Assembly (NCBI GenBank): GCA_039583875.1
Contig: CM077151.1
Coordinates: forward strand, 122,703,047-122,767,046
DNA: 64,000 nucleotides
Source: Platanthera guangdongensis
Taxonomy: Eukaryota; Streptophyta; Magnoliopsida; Asparagales; Orchidaceae
Direction of reading: 5' to 3'
Both the position numbers and the translations under genes were made by a program. The notes beneath the pieces are model-generated. The model had not been told where the DNA came from. It was given only the letters and a program-made list of their open reading frames with translations, and ran no database searches. Shown piece after piece: positions 43,121 to 53,508 of the stretch (position 1 is the first letter of the stretch; every line of letters starts with the position of its first letter).

Positions 43121-44497
43121 CTAATTTACGAGGTTCTTTTCTGTGTTGCTTGGAAGTGTCCCTTGGGGACGCTCAGCTAGCACCTGGGCCAATTGTCCTA
43201 GTTGCACTTCCAGATTCCGCATAGATGCGGTCTGATTAGCCATATTCCATTGAGCGACCTCAACAAACATCTCCATCATTTCTTCCAAATTACTCTTCCT
43301 AGGTGCCGAAGGGATCTGATTATAACTCGGGTTTGCTGGCCTCGGTTGGCTCCCAAAGGCTGAAGCATCGAATTGATGTTGCCCTGGTTGCCATCGTTGG
43401 CCACCGATATTTTGGTTCCATGAAAAGGTGGGGTGATTTCTCACCCCTGGGTTATATGCATTCCCATACGGCACACCACTATTTTGGTTAGCAATGAAAT
43501 TCACAGATTCATTCATATTTAGATTATACAGCTCACCAAATAGTTCATCTCCTGGACATTCATATGTGTGATGGCCGTCCCCACCACATTCTTGGCAAGA
43601 GATTGTCATGACTGGTGTTGCAGTTGGTACAGCCGATCCAAGAGAGAATATTCCACGGGTGGTCCTTTGGGTATTTCTCCAAGCAGTCCAATATATGTTG
43701 TGTGAGGCTATATATTGCAGAAGCCTCAGGGCATCTTCAGGTGTAAGGTTCATCAATGAGCCTCCTGCAGCGGCGTCAATCACAGCCCTATAATTGGGCT
43801 CGATGGCAAAGTAGAACTGGCCCACAAAGTTCCAAGGGTGAAACTCATGGTTTGGTCATTTCTGCAGTAAGTCAATGAAGTGTTCCCATGCCACCGCTAG
43901 GCTCTCTTGATCGAACAGGTGGAAGTTACCTATCTCCCGGCGTAGGTTCACAATCTTGTTTATCGGATTGAACTTCTCCAGGAATCACACTGTTAAGGCA
44001 TCCCACGTTATGGTAGTCCCCGAAGGAAAGCTGTGCAGCCTTGCCTTGGCTTTATCATGCAGTGAAAACGGGAATAACTTGATCTTCACTATTTCATCGG
44101 GTATTCCGCCGTAACCGATGGTCTCGCATATCTCAGGAAAATACGAGAGATGCATCTGTGGGTACTCGCTCGGGAAGCTGGAGAACTGAGCATTGCTGCG
44201 TATCATGTTCAAAATGGTCAGTTTGATTTCATACTGCAGGTTAGAGATGGTCGACACAAAAGCTGGTTACACACTCCCAACAGTGGGGGTAGTGTAGTCT
44301 CTCATCGTGCGAGGCCCCGACCTATTTACCTCATTCTCATCAACATTCTGCCCTCCAGCAGCAGCTCCATTCCCTCTCGGACCAGCCCTATGCATCGGCT
44401 GTCCCTGCCGGTTTCCAATGTTCTTATCAGCATTTGGCCCAAAGATGGGCTCTTCCCCCATTCCATTGCCTCCAACCTGTATTAGATTGTGATCCAT
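43121..44497 (-). pseudogene. gag: Element C gag, three shifted pieces
   Basis: Athila/Tat-type gag on the minus strand. Piece 44497-44267 is the N-terminus with GPRTMRDYTTPT. Piece 44257-43985 has the capsid start (HLSYFPEICETIGYGGIPDE, KLFPFSLHDKAKARLHSFPS). Piece 43825-43121 has a CCHC-like CQECGGDGHHTYEC (about 43560-43605), YNPGVRNHPTFSWNQN, and QLGQLAQVLAERPQGTLPSN. Frameshifts or stops separate the pieces at about 44262 and 43830-43985. Element D has the same domains but no CCHC motif. Confidence 0.88.
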
Positions 44498-44682
44498 ATA
44501 TAGCTGAGCGTTTGCGGTAAGCCTCCATGCTCGAGCGATTCTATCTGTTTCAGGATCTTAGGTAAGCAAATCTCCAGATCCTTGCCTCTGCATACACCAG
44601 AGATGAAAATAAAACAAAAAAAATCAAAAACAACGAATCTTGAGTAACTACCTTCGACAACACATATCACTTACGCATGCAC

Positions 44683-44700
44683 TCCCCGACAACGTCGCCA
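44683..44700 (-). other. Element C primer-binding site
   Basis: On the minus strand TGGCGACGTTGTCGGGGA, two differences from TGGCGCCGTTGCCGGGGA of element D. It lies six bases from the LTR end. This is the Athila-type primer site. Confidence 0.8.
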
Positions 44701-44706
44701 AAAACT

Positions 44707-45753
44707 TGATGCGTCGGCTAGTGCACCGGTTGCTGTCATGTAATAATTTTGGGAATAGCTTCCCCGAATGTCGATCTCAAGGTAATGCAGGTTGGTTATC
44801 ATGATAGCATCGCAGAAAGATCATTACTAAGAGTTAAACGAAACAACAGCGGAGGTTGGCTTTCGATTCCTAATGCTAACGAAACAAAAGGAGAACTAAT
44901 GCGGGTCGTAAGCACCGCTTCGCTTGGTGGATGGAACTAGTGCAGCCGCAATGTCATTCTTCGTGAGGTGAATGGATGGAATGAACACACGTGCGGAGAG
45001 TGAGGGTCGCAATCACCTCTTCAACTACAAACACTAGCCTTTTCTAGAGTGGTTCTAGTGTACGAGTGGAGTGGATTTGAATGAAGGTGAGTGCATCAGA
45101 GCTAACAAAGAAGATGTAACTATCCCAAGCAAACTTCATTCATAGACAAATAATATTAAGTTCAGGTTCATTACAAGCTTAAGAATACACTTCACTATGA
45201 GAAGAGGTAGAATAAACCGATATGGGGAAAGCCTAGACATGGTTCTTGGTCGGAATGGTGGGTTGTCAGTCCACTTCTCGGCTCAGACCATTGGTTGCAT
45301 CCAGTGGCTCACAACCAGTGGTCGTGCGTTATAGATCCAATGATCGTGCGCAGTATTCCTGTACCATTTGGGGTACGATGAACTGACCACACACGACCAG
45401 CGGTCGTGCGCTAAGGAGTCCATAGACCGTACGTGTGTAAAAACGCACGATCAGTGGCCCTTAGGCGAAAAACATTCCAAAACGATCCCGAAACACACAC
45501 ATAACCTTTGTAGCTGTAGCAAAAACAGATGAGCCACGGAAAGGGGCATTACACATTCTCCAGAAATAGAAAAACACCAAGTAGGGCAAAAGTACTATAA
45601 CTACAGAATCACACTAAAAATGGGCCAACAGTGCACTTAACATGGAATGGACATAATAAGAAATATGAACAATTATGGCTCTAAAGTGTAGTGCATCAAA
45701 TAGAAAACTAGCCCAGATGCGTCCAAAAATATGTATATAACTTGGACTCATCA
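44707..45753 (-). mobile_element. Element C 5' LTR (right), internally deleted
   Basis: 1047 bp, same ends as the left LTR but missing about 440 bp that correspond roughly to 39480-39900 of the left copy. Fewer GGTCGTGCG cores remain (near 45320-45415). Confidence 0.85.
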
Positions 45754-46543
45754 AGGGCCATGAAATTGTGAGGAATGGATTCAGTCATGCCTCGCCAGAC
45801 ATTAAAGTGGTGTTAAGGATAATTGAGACCACCGGTTTGGAGTACACCCTCTCTGAATCCTCCACCATTCTTAGAAAAGAGGTAGTAGAATTCTTCTCCA
45901 TTATTAAAGTGTCTTCTTATCAAAACTCGCTTAAGTCTAAGATTGAGGACATCAAAATTAAGGTAAACCCTAAGAGACGAGGCAAAGCACTTCATCTACC
46001 CTCCATCAACCCTAGCGAGGAACAAGAACCCACCGTCACTGACAGAGACAGTGCTCTCAGGTGGTGTGGATACAGATGCCAAAACTGGGTCTCTTAAGAG
46101 TAAATTCTTCAATCGGAGAGGTAAACTGCTAGCATATATTGTAGGAAAAGCCCTTATCTACAAACAAGGATCACATGACACAATCTCCAGTCAATGTTTG
46201 ATGTTATGACTAGGATAATCTTCAATAGGAAGACCTCTTGGTCTTCTATCATCTACTAGAGAATAGTAGACTGTCTACACACTCGAAACAAGGGTAGAAT
46301 TCTTTCTTTGTACCTAGTGAACACCGATCCTGATACATTCAAGCTAGAGCATGGAGTAAAGATTCACTACCTGAAAAGTATGGATATAAAGACATTGGAT
46401 AGATTCACTCGGATCCTACCAAAGAGCCAACCTTCAAGAACAAAGGACTCTTCAGGGGATAAGGGACAATAAGTTGCTGAAGTGGACAACTCCTCCTACT
46501 CTAAACCTGAGCTAGGAATTCCCCCCTACCCTACTGATGTTGG
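45754..46543 (+). pseudogene. S4 env-like ORF, piece 2
   Basis: Continues the frame of piece 1 after element C. HEIVRNGF, ETTGLEYTLSES, LRKEVVEFFSII, KIKVNPKRRGKALHLPS and LRWCGY match the S1 env-like N-terminal domain (YELVRNAF, SENGLEFLVSEP, KKETLEFFGAA, VLHLPR, LQWCGL). TAA at 46095 ends the good frame. Later parts (46110-46530) match S1 in shifted frames (e.g. GRILSLYLVNT-like sequence near 46292). Cut by element D at 46543. Confidence 0.78.
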
Positions 46544-48448
46544 TGATGACTAGTTTTAGTCATCCTTTTTGGGGGTAATTTAGTATTCAAAATGCCTAAT
46601 TTTATTTATATTTTATGATTGTTATTTCATGTTTTAATGTCTCTTTACAATATTTTAATTCCTAGTGTTATTAGAGTTTTGATATAAAAATCTATATAGT
46701 CTTATTATATGTATTATGTTATTATATATTATGTTATGTATAATAATTATAGTTAATGATATGTCTTAATGTTTTAATTTTAATGTTGTAATGTGTTTAT
46801 TATTATTGTGTTTTAATATCTTGTTTTAACTTTGTTATTTTATGTAGACTAATCCATGATTGTATTGTCTTTTTTTGTAGGATCATGGCCCAAATGCATG
46901 CAACATGGAGCAGCCCTTGTACGTAAATGCAACCATGCAGCCCAAGCTTCTCCTTCAAGTGAAACCCAAGCAGCCCGTCAACAACCATGCAGCCTACATG
47001 ATGCAGCCCAACCACTTCAACATCCATGCAGCCCTCTTCATTGGAGCAGCCCACAAATTGCATGGCCGGCTTCTTCCCAACTTCAAGATGCAACCCACAT
47101 TGGAGCAGCCCGTCCCCTTCAAGTGCAGCCCACTCTCTCCATTGTTTGGTCCATTTAAGGCCCATGCATGGCCGACCACCTCATGCCCTCTCTCTCCCCT
47201 CCTCATTAATTTCCAAATGCATGAATCCCTCTACATGGCCGGCCACACTCTTTCCTCCTCTTTTATTTCTTGTTTTTATTATTCTACATTCAACCCCTCT
47301 CTCTCTCTCTCTTTCTTTATTTCTTATTCATTCCCCTTTTCTATTTTATATTTTCCAAATCATTCCCTTAAAGTCCATGCATTGAACCCACCTCTTTCTC
47401 TCCACTTAATTAAATATCATGCATGATTTCTCTCCACCTCATTTAATGCCATGCATGCACTTCTCTCCTTACATGGCCGGCCACCCCCCTTGGCCTCCTC
47501 CTCTTCATTTCATTCTAGATCCTTCTCCATCTCCTATAAAAGCCACCCCATCCCTCAAGCCAAAGGGAGAAATTTTGGAGAAGTGAAGTTTCAAGTTGAA
47601 TGTGAGTGTTGAGTTGGAGAGTGGAGAGTGCTTGTGAGTTGTTAGTTTCATTATTGTATTAGTTTTCTTTTCCATTAGTGCAAGTTTCTTCATAGCATAA
47701 TCTTGTCTTTTGCTAGTAATGAAAATGTTCCTCTCTTATCTTCTTTTGTCTTCCTTTTCAATCATGCGTAGCTAATTCTATTTAGCGTTCGATCGTGAGG
47801 ATCCATAAAATGAGATGAGGGTTTCTTTTATTTCATAGTCTTATTTTTGCTTAATTTTACTCGATTCTTCTTTGATCTTTATTTTGTCGACTCCGTATTT
47901 CCGGTATACGGTAGTAGGCTTGGGATCTCATATCTGAGTAGCCGAGAGGCTCATGAATGTGAAAGATCACTCAAAGAAGGAAGGAGTTGAACGCAACCCT
48001 AGAGATAGGATGACGTAAATCTTCCGGATTAGAGTCAAATCCAATAGTGCGGGTCACCTCGATAATGCGGCTTTAGATTTTTTCTTGACTTGAAAGAGAT
48101 TTCGGTCAAAACGTCTATAAGTCAGGGGATTTAATTCTCTAGCGAGATTATTTCCTAATTTCGGATCCGTCACGGTCGAGTTGATTTGCAAATTTAAAAC
48201 TATGCCTTTTCATCCCTCTCATTTCATTTTATGGTGAATCTTCGATCGAATGCTAGCTTTTTATTATAAGTTTTTCGTCTCGCAAGTTGTCTTTTGTTTT
48301 ATTCTAAAAAAATTCTCAAATCCCATTAGTTTTCCGGTAGGATAATAGTTAGAGCGTGAGTAGAAGTAATTGACATCCCTGTGTTTAAATACGACCTTGG
48401 TACTATGATTTGACAGGTACGCTTGCCTGTTCGGGTTTTGGCCCACCA
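46544..48448 (+). mobile_element. Element D 5' LTR
   Basis: Starts with an 8-bp-stem hairpin, GATGACTAgtttTAGTCATC. U3 includes AT-rich sequence (46570-46860), a run of GCAGCCC-containing units (46900-47130), ATGCATG and GGCCGGCC motifs and CT repeats. TATAAAAG lies at 47535. Overlapping open frames on both strands at 46803-47426 occur in both LTRs and result from the biased repeats. Ends GGTTTTGGCCCACCA. Confidence 0.93.
47535..47542 (+). promoter_or_regulatory. TATA box of element D 5' LTR
   Basis: TATAAAAG in CTCCTATAAAAGCCACCCC, conserved in the 3' LTR near 54505. Start expected near 47565. Confidence 0.75.
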
Positions 48449-48454
48449 AGTTTT

Positions 48455-48472
48455 TGGCGCCGTTGCCGGGGA
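48455..48472 (+). other. Element D primer-binding site
   Basis: TGGCGCCGTTGCCGGGGA, six bases after the LTR end; the typical Athila-type primer site, complementary to a tRNA 3' end. Confidence 0.88.
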
Positions 48473-48946
48473 CTTTTCTTCGTCAATATTTTGAAAACGC
48501 TTGCGCTATTACTTCTCCAAAAATCAAAAAAAAATTATAATTTATATATTTAAATATTTATAATCAACCCAGTTCACCTTATTTCTACCCCACCTAAAAT
48601 CTCTCGAAAATGGTAAGGGGCTTTAAGCGCCACCATTTTACCTAGTACCGGGCGAACCCTTGACCGGGTGGTCCTCGAGAAGTTCGAGAGCCAAGCCGTC
48701 TAAAAAAATTCTTTTTTTTTCAACAAAAAAAAACTTTTCCTTTCTTTTCCTCTTTTTATTTCTTTTCCAAGCTTTCATTTTCATCTTCCCTCGTTTTCTT
48801 TGTTAGTGCATGACCCGAGCGAATCCGTCGCTACTTGGTTATTTGGACCCGGAAATCGAACGCTCCTTTCGGAGACAACTACGATTCGGGGCTTCCACTT
48901 CTCAAACAGCGGTTGAGGATTCCTTCGGGATTGTAATTTTTCTGAA

Positions 48947-51553
48947 ATGGGAGACCCTAACCCAGAAATGGCTCAGCAAAGGACCATGTCCGATTATGCT
49001 CGACCCAATCTGGAGGGGACAGAGACAAGTATTGTTCGACCTGCGATTGTAAACAATAATTTTGAGCTTAAGCCTAGCATCATTCAAATGGTGCAGCAAT
49101 ATGTACAGTTCGACGGATTACAAGATGAAGATCCGAACTTACATATTGCTAATTTTCTTGAAATCTGTGACACCTTCAAAATAAATGGTGTCTCAGATGA
49201 AGCTATAAGGCTAAGACTCTTCCCCTTCTCCTTAAGAACTAAAGCAAAACAGTGGTTGAGTTCTCTTCCAAGAGGATCAATCACTACTTGGAACATTTTA
49301 GTTGATAAATTTCTTGCTAGATATTTCCCTCCCGCTAAAACTGCTAAGTTAAGAAATGATATAACTTCTTATTCTCAAATTGCTTCTGAGACCCTCTATG
49401 ACACTTGGGAGAGGTTCAAAGAACTTTTGAGAAGATGCCCTCATCATGCTCTGCCTGTATGGTTACAGGTTCAGACATTTTACAATGGGCTAAATCAAGA
49501 AACTAAGCAAATGATAGATGCTGCTTCCGCTGGTTCTTTGGACCGCAAAACTCCGGAAGCCGCTCTTGAGCTTATCGAAGACATGGCGATGAACACTTAT
49601 CAATGGAATTCATCTAGGACTCGCCCATCTAAACCTGCAGGTATCTATGAAGTGGACTCGGTTTCGCAACTGGCATTGCAAGTGGAAATGTTGAACAAGA
49701 AGATTTCGGAGATGACTGCTTCCTCCGCTGCTAAGGTATATGAAAATGTGAATGCTGCTGCCGAGCAGGTGGATTATCTAGGGAACATACCCAGGCCTGC
49801 TCAAAATAATTCTGCCAATAATTTTTCTGCTTTTTCTAATTTTTCTGCACCTCCTGGTTTTAATTCTTCTTCGAACTCTTATAATCCTGGATGGCGTAAC
49901 CATCCTAATTTTTCTTGGAGTAACCCTGCTAATGCTGAACGCCCACCACACGATTTCACTCCACCACCACCACAATATCAAAACCAAAATTTTCAAAAAA
50001 CTCCATCTTTGGAGGAAATACTTTCTAAATATATAAGCTCGAATGATGCTACCATTAGAAGTCTATCTGGCTCCGTGAAAAATTTAGAGAACCAGGTCGG
50101 GCAACTTGCCAAGGTCATCTCCGAGAGGCCACCCGGGGCTCTTCCCTCAAACACTGAACCTAACCCAAAGGAGCACGTGAATGTGATTTCCCTTCGGAGC
50201 GGTAAAGTTATTAACGAGCCCACCACAAGGGAAGAGCCAGAGGTGATTGCCTCTCCTACTGCTGAAAATATTATCGTTATGGAATCAAATGATAAAATTT
50301 TTGAAAAAGAAAAAGAAAAGCCTATTTTTGAAAAAGAAGTTAACGATTTTCAAAATGATGCTCCGACAATTATAAAGGAATTTCAGCCACCTCCTTATCC
50401 GACTAGGCTTAGGAAGGAAAAATTAGATGATCAATATTCACGCTTTCTTGAAATGTTTAAACAAATTCATATAAATTTGCCATTTCACGAAGCCATTAGC
50501 CAAATGCTGAAATACGCCAAATATCTCAAGGATTTATTAACGAATAAAAAGAAATTGGAAAATCTTTCTCACATAACGTTAAATGAAGAGTGCTCGGCAG
50601 TCGTTAAAAACTCTAACTTGCCTAAAAAAATACACGATCCGGGTAGTTTTTCAATTCCTTGCGTTTTTGGTGATCTTTTTATAAAACATGCGCTAGCGGA
50701 TCTAGGTGCGAGCATCAACTTGATGCCTTTTTCATTGTTTAAAAAGCTAGGATTGGGCACACTCAGCCCTACGCGTATGAGTATTCAATTGGCTGATCGA
50801 TCGATTAAGTATCCGTTAGGTATCGTTGAGGATGTGCTATTGAAGGTCGACAAATTCATCTTCCCGGTGGATTTTGTCATTCTCGATATTGAAGAGGACG
50901 TCGAGGTCCCTCTTATCCTTGGTCGTCCCTTCCTAGCCACCGCTCGAGCAATCATAAATGTGAGTGACGGAAGACTTTCTCTACGTGTGGGAGATGAAGA
51001 GGTTACTTTTGATATTAATCAATCTATGAGAAATTCTTTGCAAAATGATGACACTTGTTTTTTTCTTGATGAATTAAAAGAAGACTCCTATATTTCTCCA
51101 AATGATTTTTCGTCTTCTTCTTCTGAACTTTCTCCCAATATTTTTAAAAATATGGTTATATCCATGCAAATAAATTTTGAAAATGAAACTGTTTTTAAAC
51201 AAAAGAATCTTGAAAATCTTTTTTTTGAAGAAGACAAAAATCTGAAAACTTCATATGCAAAATCACCCGACCCTGAAACTAAAGTCGATCACGATAAGAA
51301 CTTGGGTCAACATAAAATTTTTAAACCTGGCGATCAAGTTCTTCTTTTTAATTCACGCTTACGTATTTTCTTCGAACACATTAAATCTCGATGGACTGGA
51401 CCGTTTACAGTCAAGGAAGTTTATTCTGATGGAACTGTGTTGCTTTCGCACCCCGATAAGGGTGATTTTAAAGTTAATGGCCATAGACTTAAACTCTATT
51501 TCTCTAATGATTATGTGACTCCTGCAAAGGAGAATCTTCTTTTTGATTCTTAG
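48947..51553 (+). CDS. Element D gag-protease-integrase tail polyprotein (868 aa)
   Basis: The only long intact ORF in the window. Residues 40-220: Athila/Tat capsid (LFPFSLRTKAKQWLSSLPRG, WERFKELLRRCPHH). 230-400: Asn/Ser/Pro-rich linker with YNPGWRNHPNFSW and a LENQVGQLAKVISERPPGAL heptad segment; no CCHC zinc knuckle. 560-690: retropepsin with ALADLGASINLMPFS (Asp585) and VPLILGRPFLA. 785-850: integrase C-terminal segment (FKPGDQVLLFNSRL, SRWTGPFTVKEV, FKVNGHRLKLYF). Family members of this kind carry RT, RNase H and the integrase core between protease and this tail; here the join lies near residues 770-785 without breaking the frame. An upstream frame (48810-48946) resembles an Athila gag N-terminus, so the original start may be out of frame. 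Probably a particle protein of a non-autonomous element. Confidence 0.92.
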   Translation: MGDPNPEMAQQRTMSDYARPNLEGTETSIVRPAIVNNNFELKPSIIQMVQQYVQFDGLQDEDPNLHIANFLEICDTFKINGVSDEAIRLRLFPFSLRTKAKQWLSSLPRGSITTWNILVDKFLARYFPPAKTAKLRNDITSYSQIASETLYDTWERFKELLRRCPHHALPVWLQVQTFYNGLNQETKQMIDAASAGSLDRKTPEAALELIEDMAMNTYQWNSSRTRPSKPAGIYEVDSVSQLALQVEMLNKKISEMTASSAAKVYENVNAAAEQVDYLGNIPRPAQNNSANNFSAFSNFSAPPGFNSSSNSYNPGWRNHPNFSWSNPANAERPPHDFTPPPPQYQNQNFQKTPSLEEILSKYISSNDATIRSLSGSVKNLENQVGQLAKVISERPPGALPSNTEPNPKEHVNVISLRSGKVINEPTTREEPEVIASPTAENIIVMESNDKIFEKEKEKPIFEKEVNDFQNDAPTIIKEFQPPPYPTRLRKEKLDDQYSRFLEMFKQIHINLPFHEAISQMLKYAKYLKDLLTNKKKLENLSHITLNEECSAVVKNSNLPKKIHDPGSFSIPCVFGDLFIKHALADLGASINLMPFSLFKKLGLGTLSPTRMSIQLADRSIKYPLGIVEDVLLKVDKFIFPVDFVILDIEEDVEVPLILGRPFLATARAIINVSDGRLSLRVGDEEVTFDINQSMRNSLQNDDTCFFLDELKEDSYISPNDFSSSSSELSPNIFKNMVISMQINFENETVFKQKNLENLFFEEDKNLKTSYAKSPDPETKVDHDKNLGQHKIFKPGDQVLLFNSRLRIFFEHIKSRWTGPFTVKEVYSDGTVLLSHPDKGDFKVNGHRLKLYFSNDYVTPAKENLLFDS

Positions 51554-53508
51554 TTTATTATTTTCTGATAGACATTTTTATTTTTGGACTAATATTTTTT
51601 TTATGAAACTCTTTTATTTGGACTGTTGTAATAAAAAAACATTATCGGGCATCTGCCCATGGACTCTTTCTAGTTTTCTTTTATTTTGCTCTTTCTACCG
51701 GAGGCCAATCAAGTCCATGATCGTGGTCGCCGCTCCGCCGCTGCTGATATCAGATGGATCAAGTCATACTTACTGACGATCAAGTACTCTAAAAAGTAAG
51801 CATGGGGGAGCGACATCCGCCTTCATCTCACGAACCCAGGGAAGTCCTGTTCTTATTTATTTATTTTTCCTGCATTTTTATTTTTCTCTTCTTCTCAGTC
51901 CCCTTCTCTTTTTCTTTATGTTTTCTTCATTGAGGGCAATGAAGAATTTAAGCATGGGGGGTCGAGTTCTTTTGGTCTTTTCTTTCTGTTTTGCTTCTTT
52001 CAAAAGAAACAAAATAATATTATGTTTTATATTAGTATAGTATTTTATGTTATGACATCAAAATCCAAAAACAATTATAAAATATAAAACCCAAAAAAAT
52101 TAGAAAAACAAGAATTAAAAAAAAAACATTGTGCTTAAATCGATTTGAAAAACAAAATCTAAAATTATTTCTATCTTTATTTTCATGTTTTTTCTAGTGA
52201 AGTGTAGGCCCGTGCGGTTTTTGTAGTTCTATATAGATTCCTTTGAAAATGTTTTCTAAACTTATCATTTTAGCATAATTTAGTTTTACTAGTTTCTTTT
52301 TCTTAAATATAGGCATCCAGTTTTTATGTTATAAGCTAGCAACGTGTAGTTATGTCTTTTTATTCGGTTAGTTGCTTACGAATGGTTGCTAGGTATCATT
52401 AGTTCTTTTTCACTTGCGAGGTAGTCTTTCTTGGGGTCTAGAACTTGTACCAAGCTACTCTCGAAGCATTTGCGCCGTTTTTACGTTCTTTAGAAATGAT
52501 TTAGGCCACCATTTGAATAGTTTGAGCTTTTCTTGCCCACCAAAAACAAAACCCTTGCAAAACAATTTTGGGCCTTTTCCTTTTTTTTCCTTGTTTTAGC
52601 TCCACCTTTCATTTCATTATATTCACCAAAGCCAAAAATCTTTCCTATTTTTGCACTATAAATTTGAGCTTAAAAATTATTTTTTGGGAAGGGTATTATT
52701 TTTGAAATGAATAGGAAATTCTCAAGCTTATTTTTGGAGCTTTCTTATCAAATGCTATTCAAAAGAAAAAATTGAGAAAGAAGAAGAAAAAAAAATATCA
52801 TTACAAAATAAAAAAAAAATGAATGCAAAAAGTTTATGTTTGGCCAAGTTTATAAAAGAAAAAAATTTCATGGCCTTGTTGTTGTAGTTTCATATTGGAG
52901 AAATGACATACTCGTTATTTCTCATTTTTTTTATGCTTTGTTTATTTTTGAGCTCACCTTGGTTTAGTGCCTAAAACCTTCATGTTTATCTTTGATTTCA
53001 CTTCCTAATCATTTACCTAAGCCAAGTTTTAATGCCTAGTAGAAGTCCTATTGATCTTAGAACGTAAATTCGCGTAGTGGAGAAAGTGTGAACGTACAAG
53101 CCTATGACCACCATCATTGATGGATTTCTTTGGAGGTTATCTTGGAGTGTTTTAGGGTTAATGTTTATCTAGCAACCGAGTAGTTTGTTAATGCGTCGTT
53201 TATTTAGAACCTCTACTTTTGTTTTTCTTAATTTCATTAATTTTGGATGCCTTGTTTTAAGATTTAGAAATTAGTAGACTTTTCTTATGTTTTAATGAGA
53301 TTTTTACGGTTCCATTTTCAAATTTTCTGTTGTGCACTTCTCACCCCACTAGTTGATAATATGAATATTAGGATAGTTTAATTTTTAATGTTTTGTTTTT
53401 CTTAACTATGGAGCTTAAAAATATATATCTTTTGTTTTCTTTTTGCTCCTCCCTAGTTTTTATTTCTATTTGCTTGAGGGCAAGCAAATGTCTAAGCATG
53501 GGGGAATT
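51554..53508 (+). other. Element D 3' non-coding region and polypurine tract
   Basis: About 1.95 kb, AT-rich, no gene. It has several AAGCATGGGGG tracts (near 51798, 51951 and 53496), the last directly before the 3' LTR as the polypurine tract. Blocks near 52440-52475 (CAAGCTACTCTCGAAGCATT) and 53085-53140 (CATTGATGGATTTCTTTGGA) are shared with element C. Confidence 0.75.

Larger units (their letters stand above)
38869..45753 (-). mobile_element. Element C: Athila-like Gypsy, minus strand, pol-less
   Basis: Paired LTRs at 38869-40354 and 44707-45753, minus-strand gag, primer site 44683-44700 next to the right LTR. Flanks AGTGC and AGGGC match at four of five bases, and the env-like reading frame of S4 continues across it, so this is a true insertion. 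The internal region (4.35 kb) has gag and a short protease-like piece but no RT, RNase H or integrase. The shared part of the LTRs differs at roughly 11% by eye: an old insertion. Confidence 0.88.

Noticed and set aside
46803..47426. Overlapping open frames on both strands (also at 53819-54395)
   Set aside because: They lie in U3 of both element D LTRs and result from GCAGCCC and ATGCATG repeats; no protein domain.
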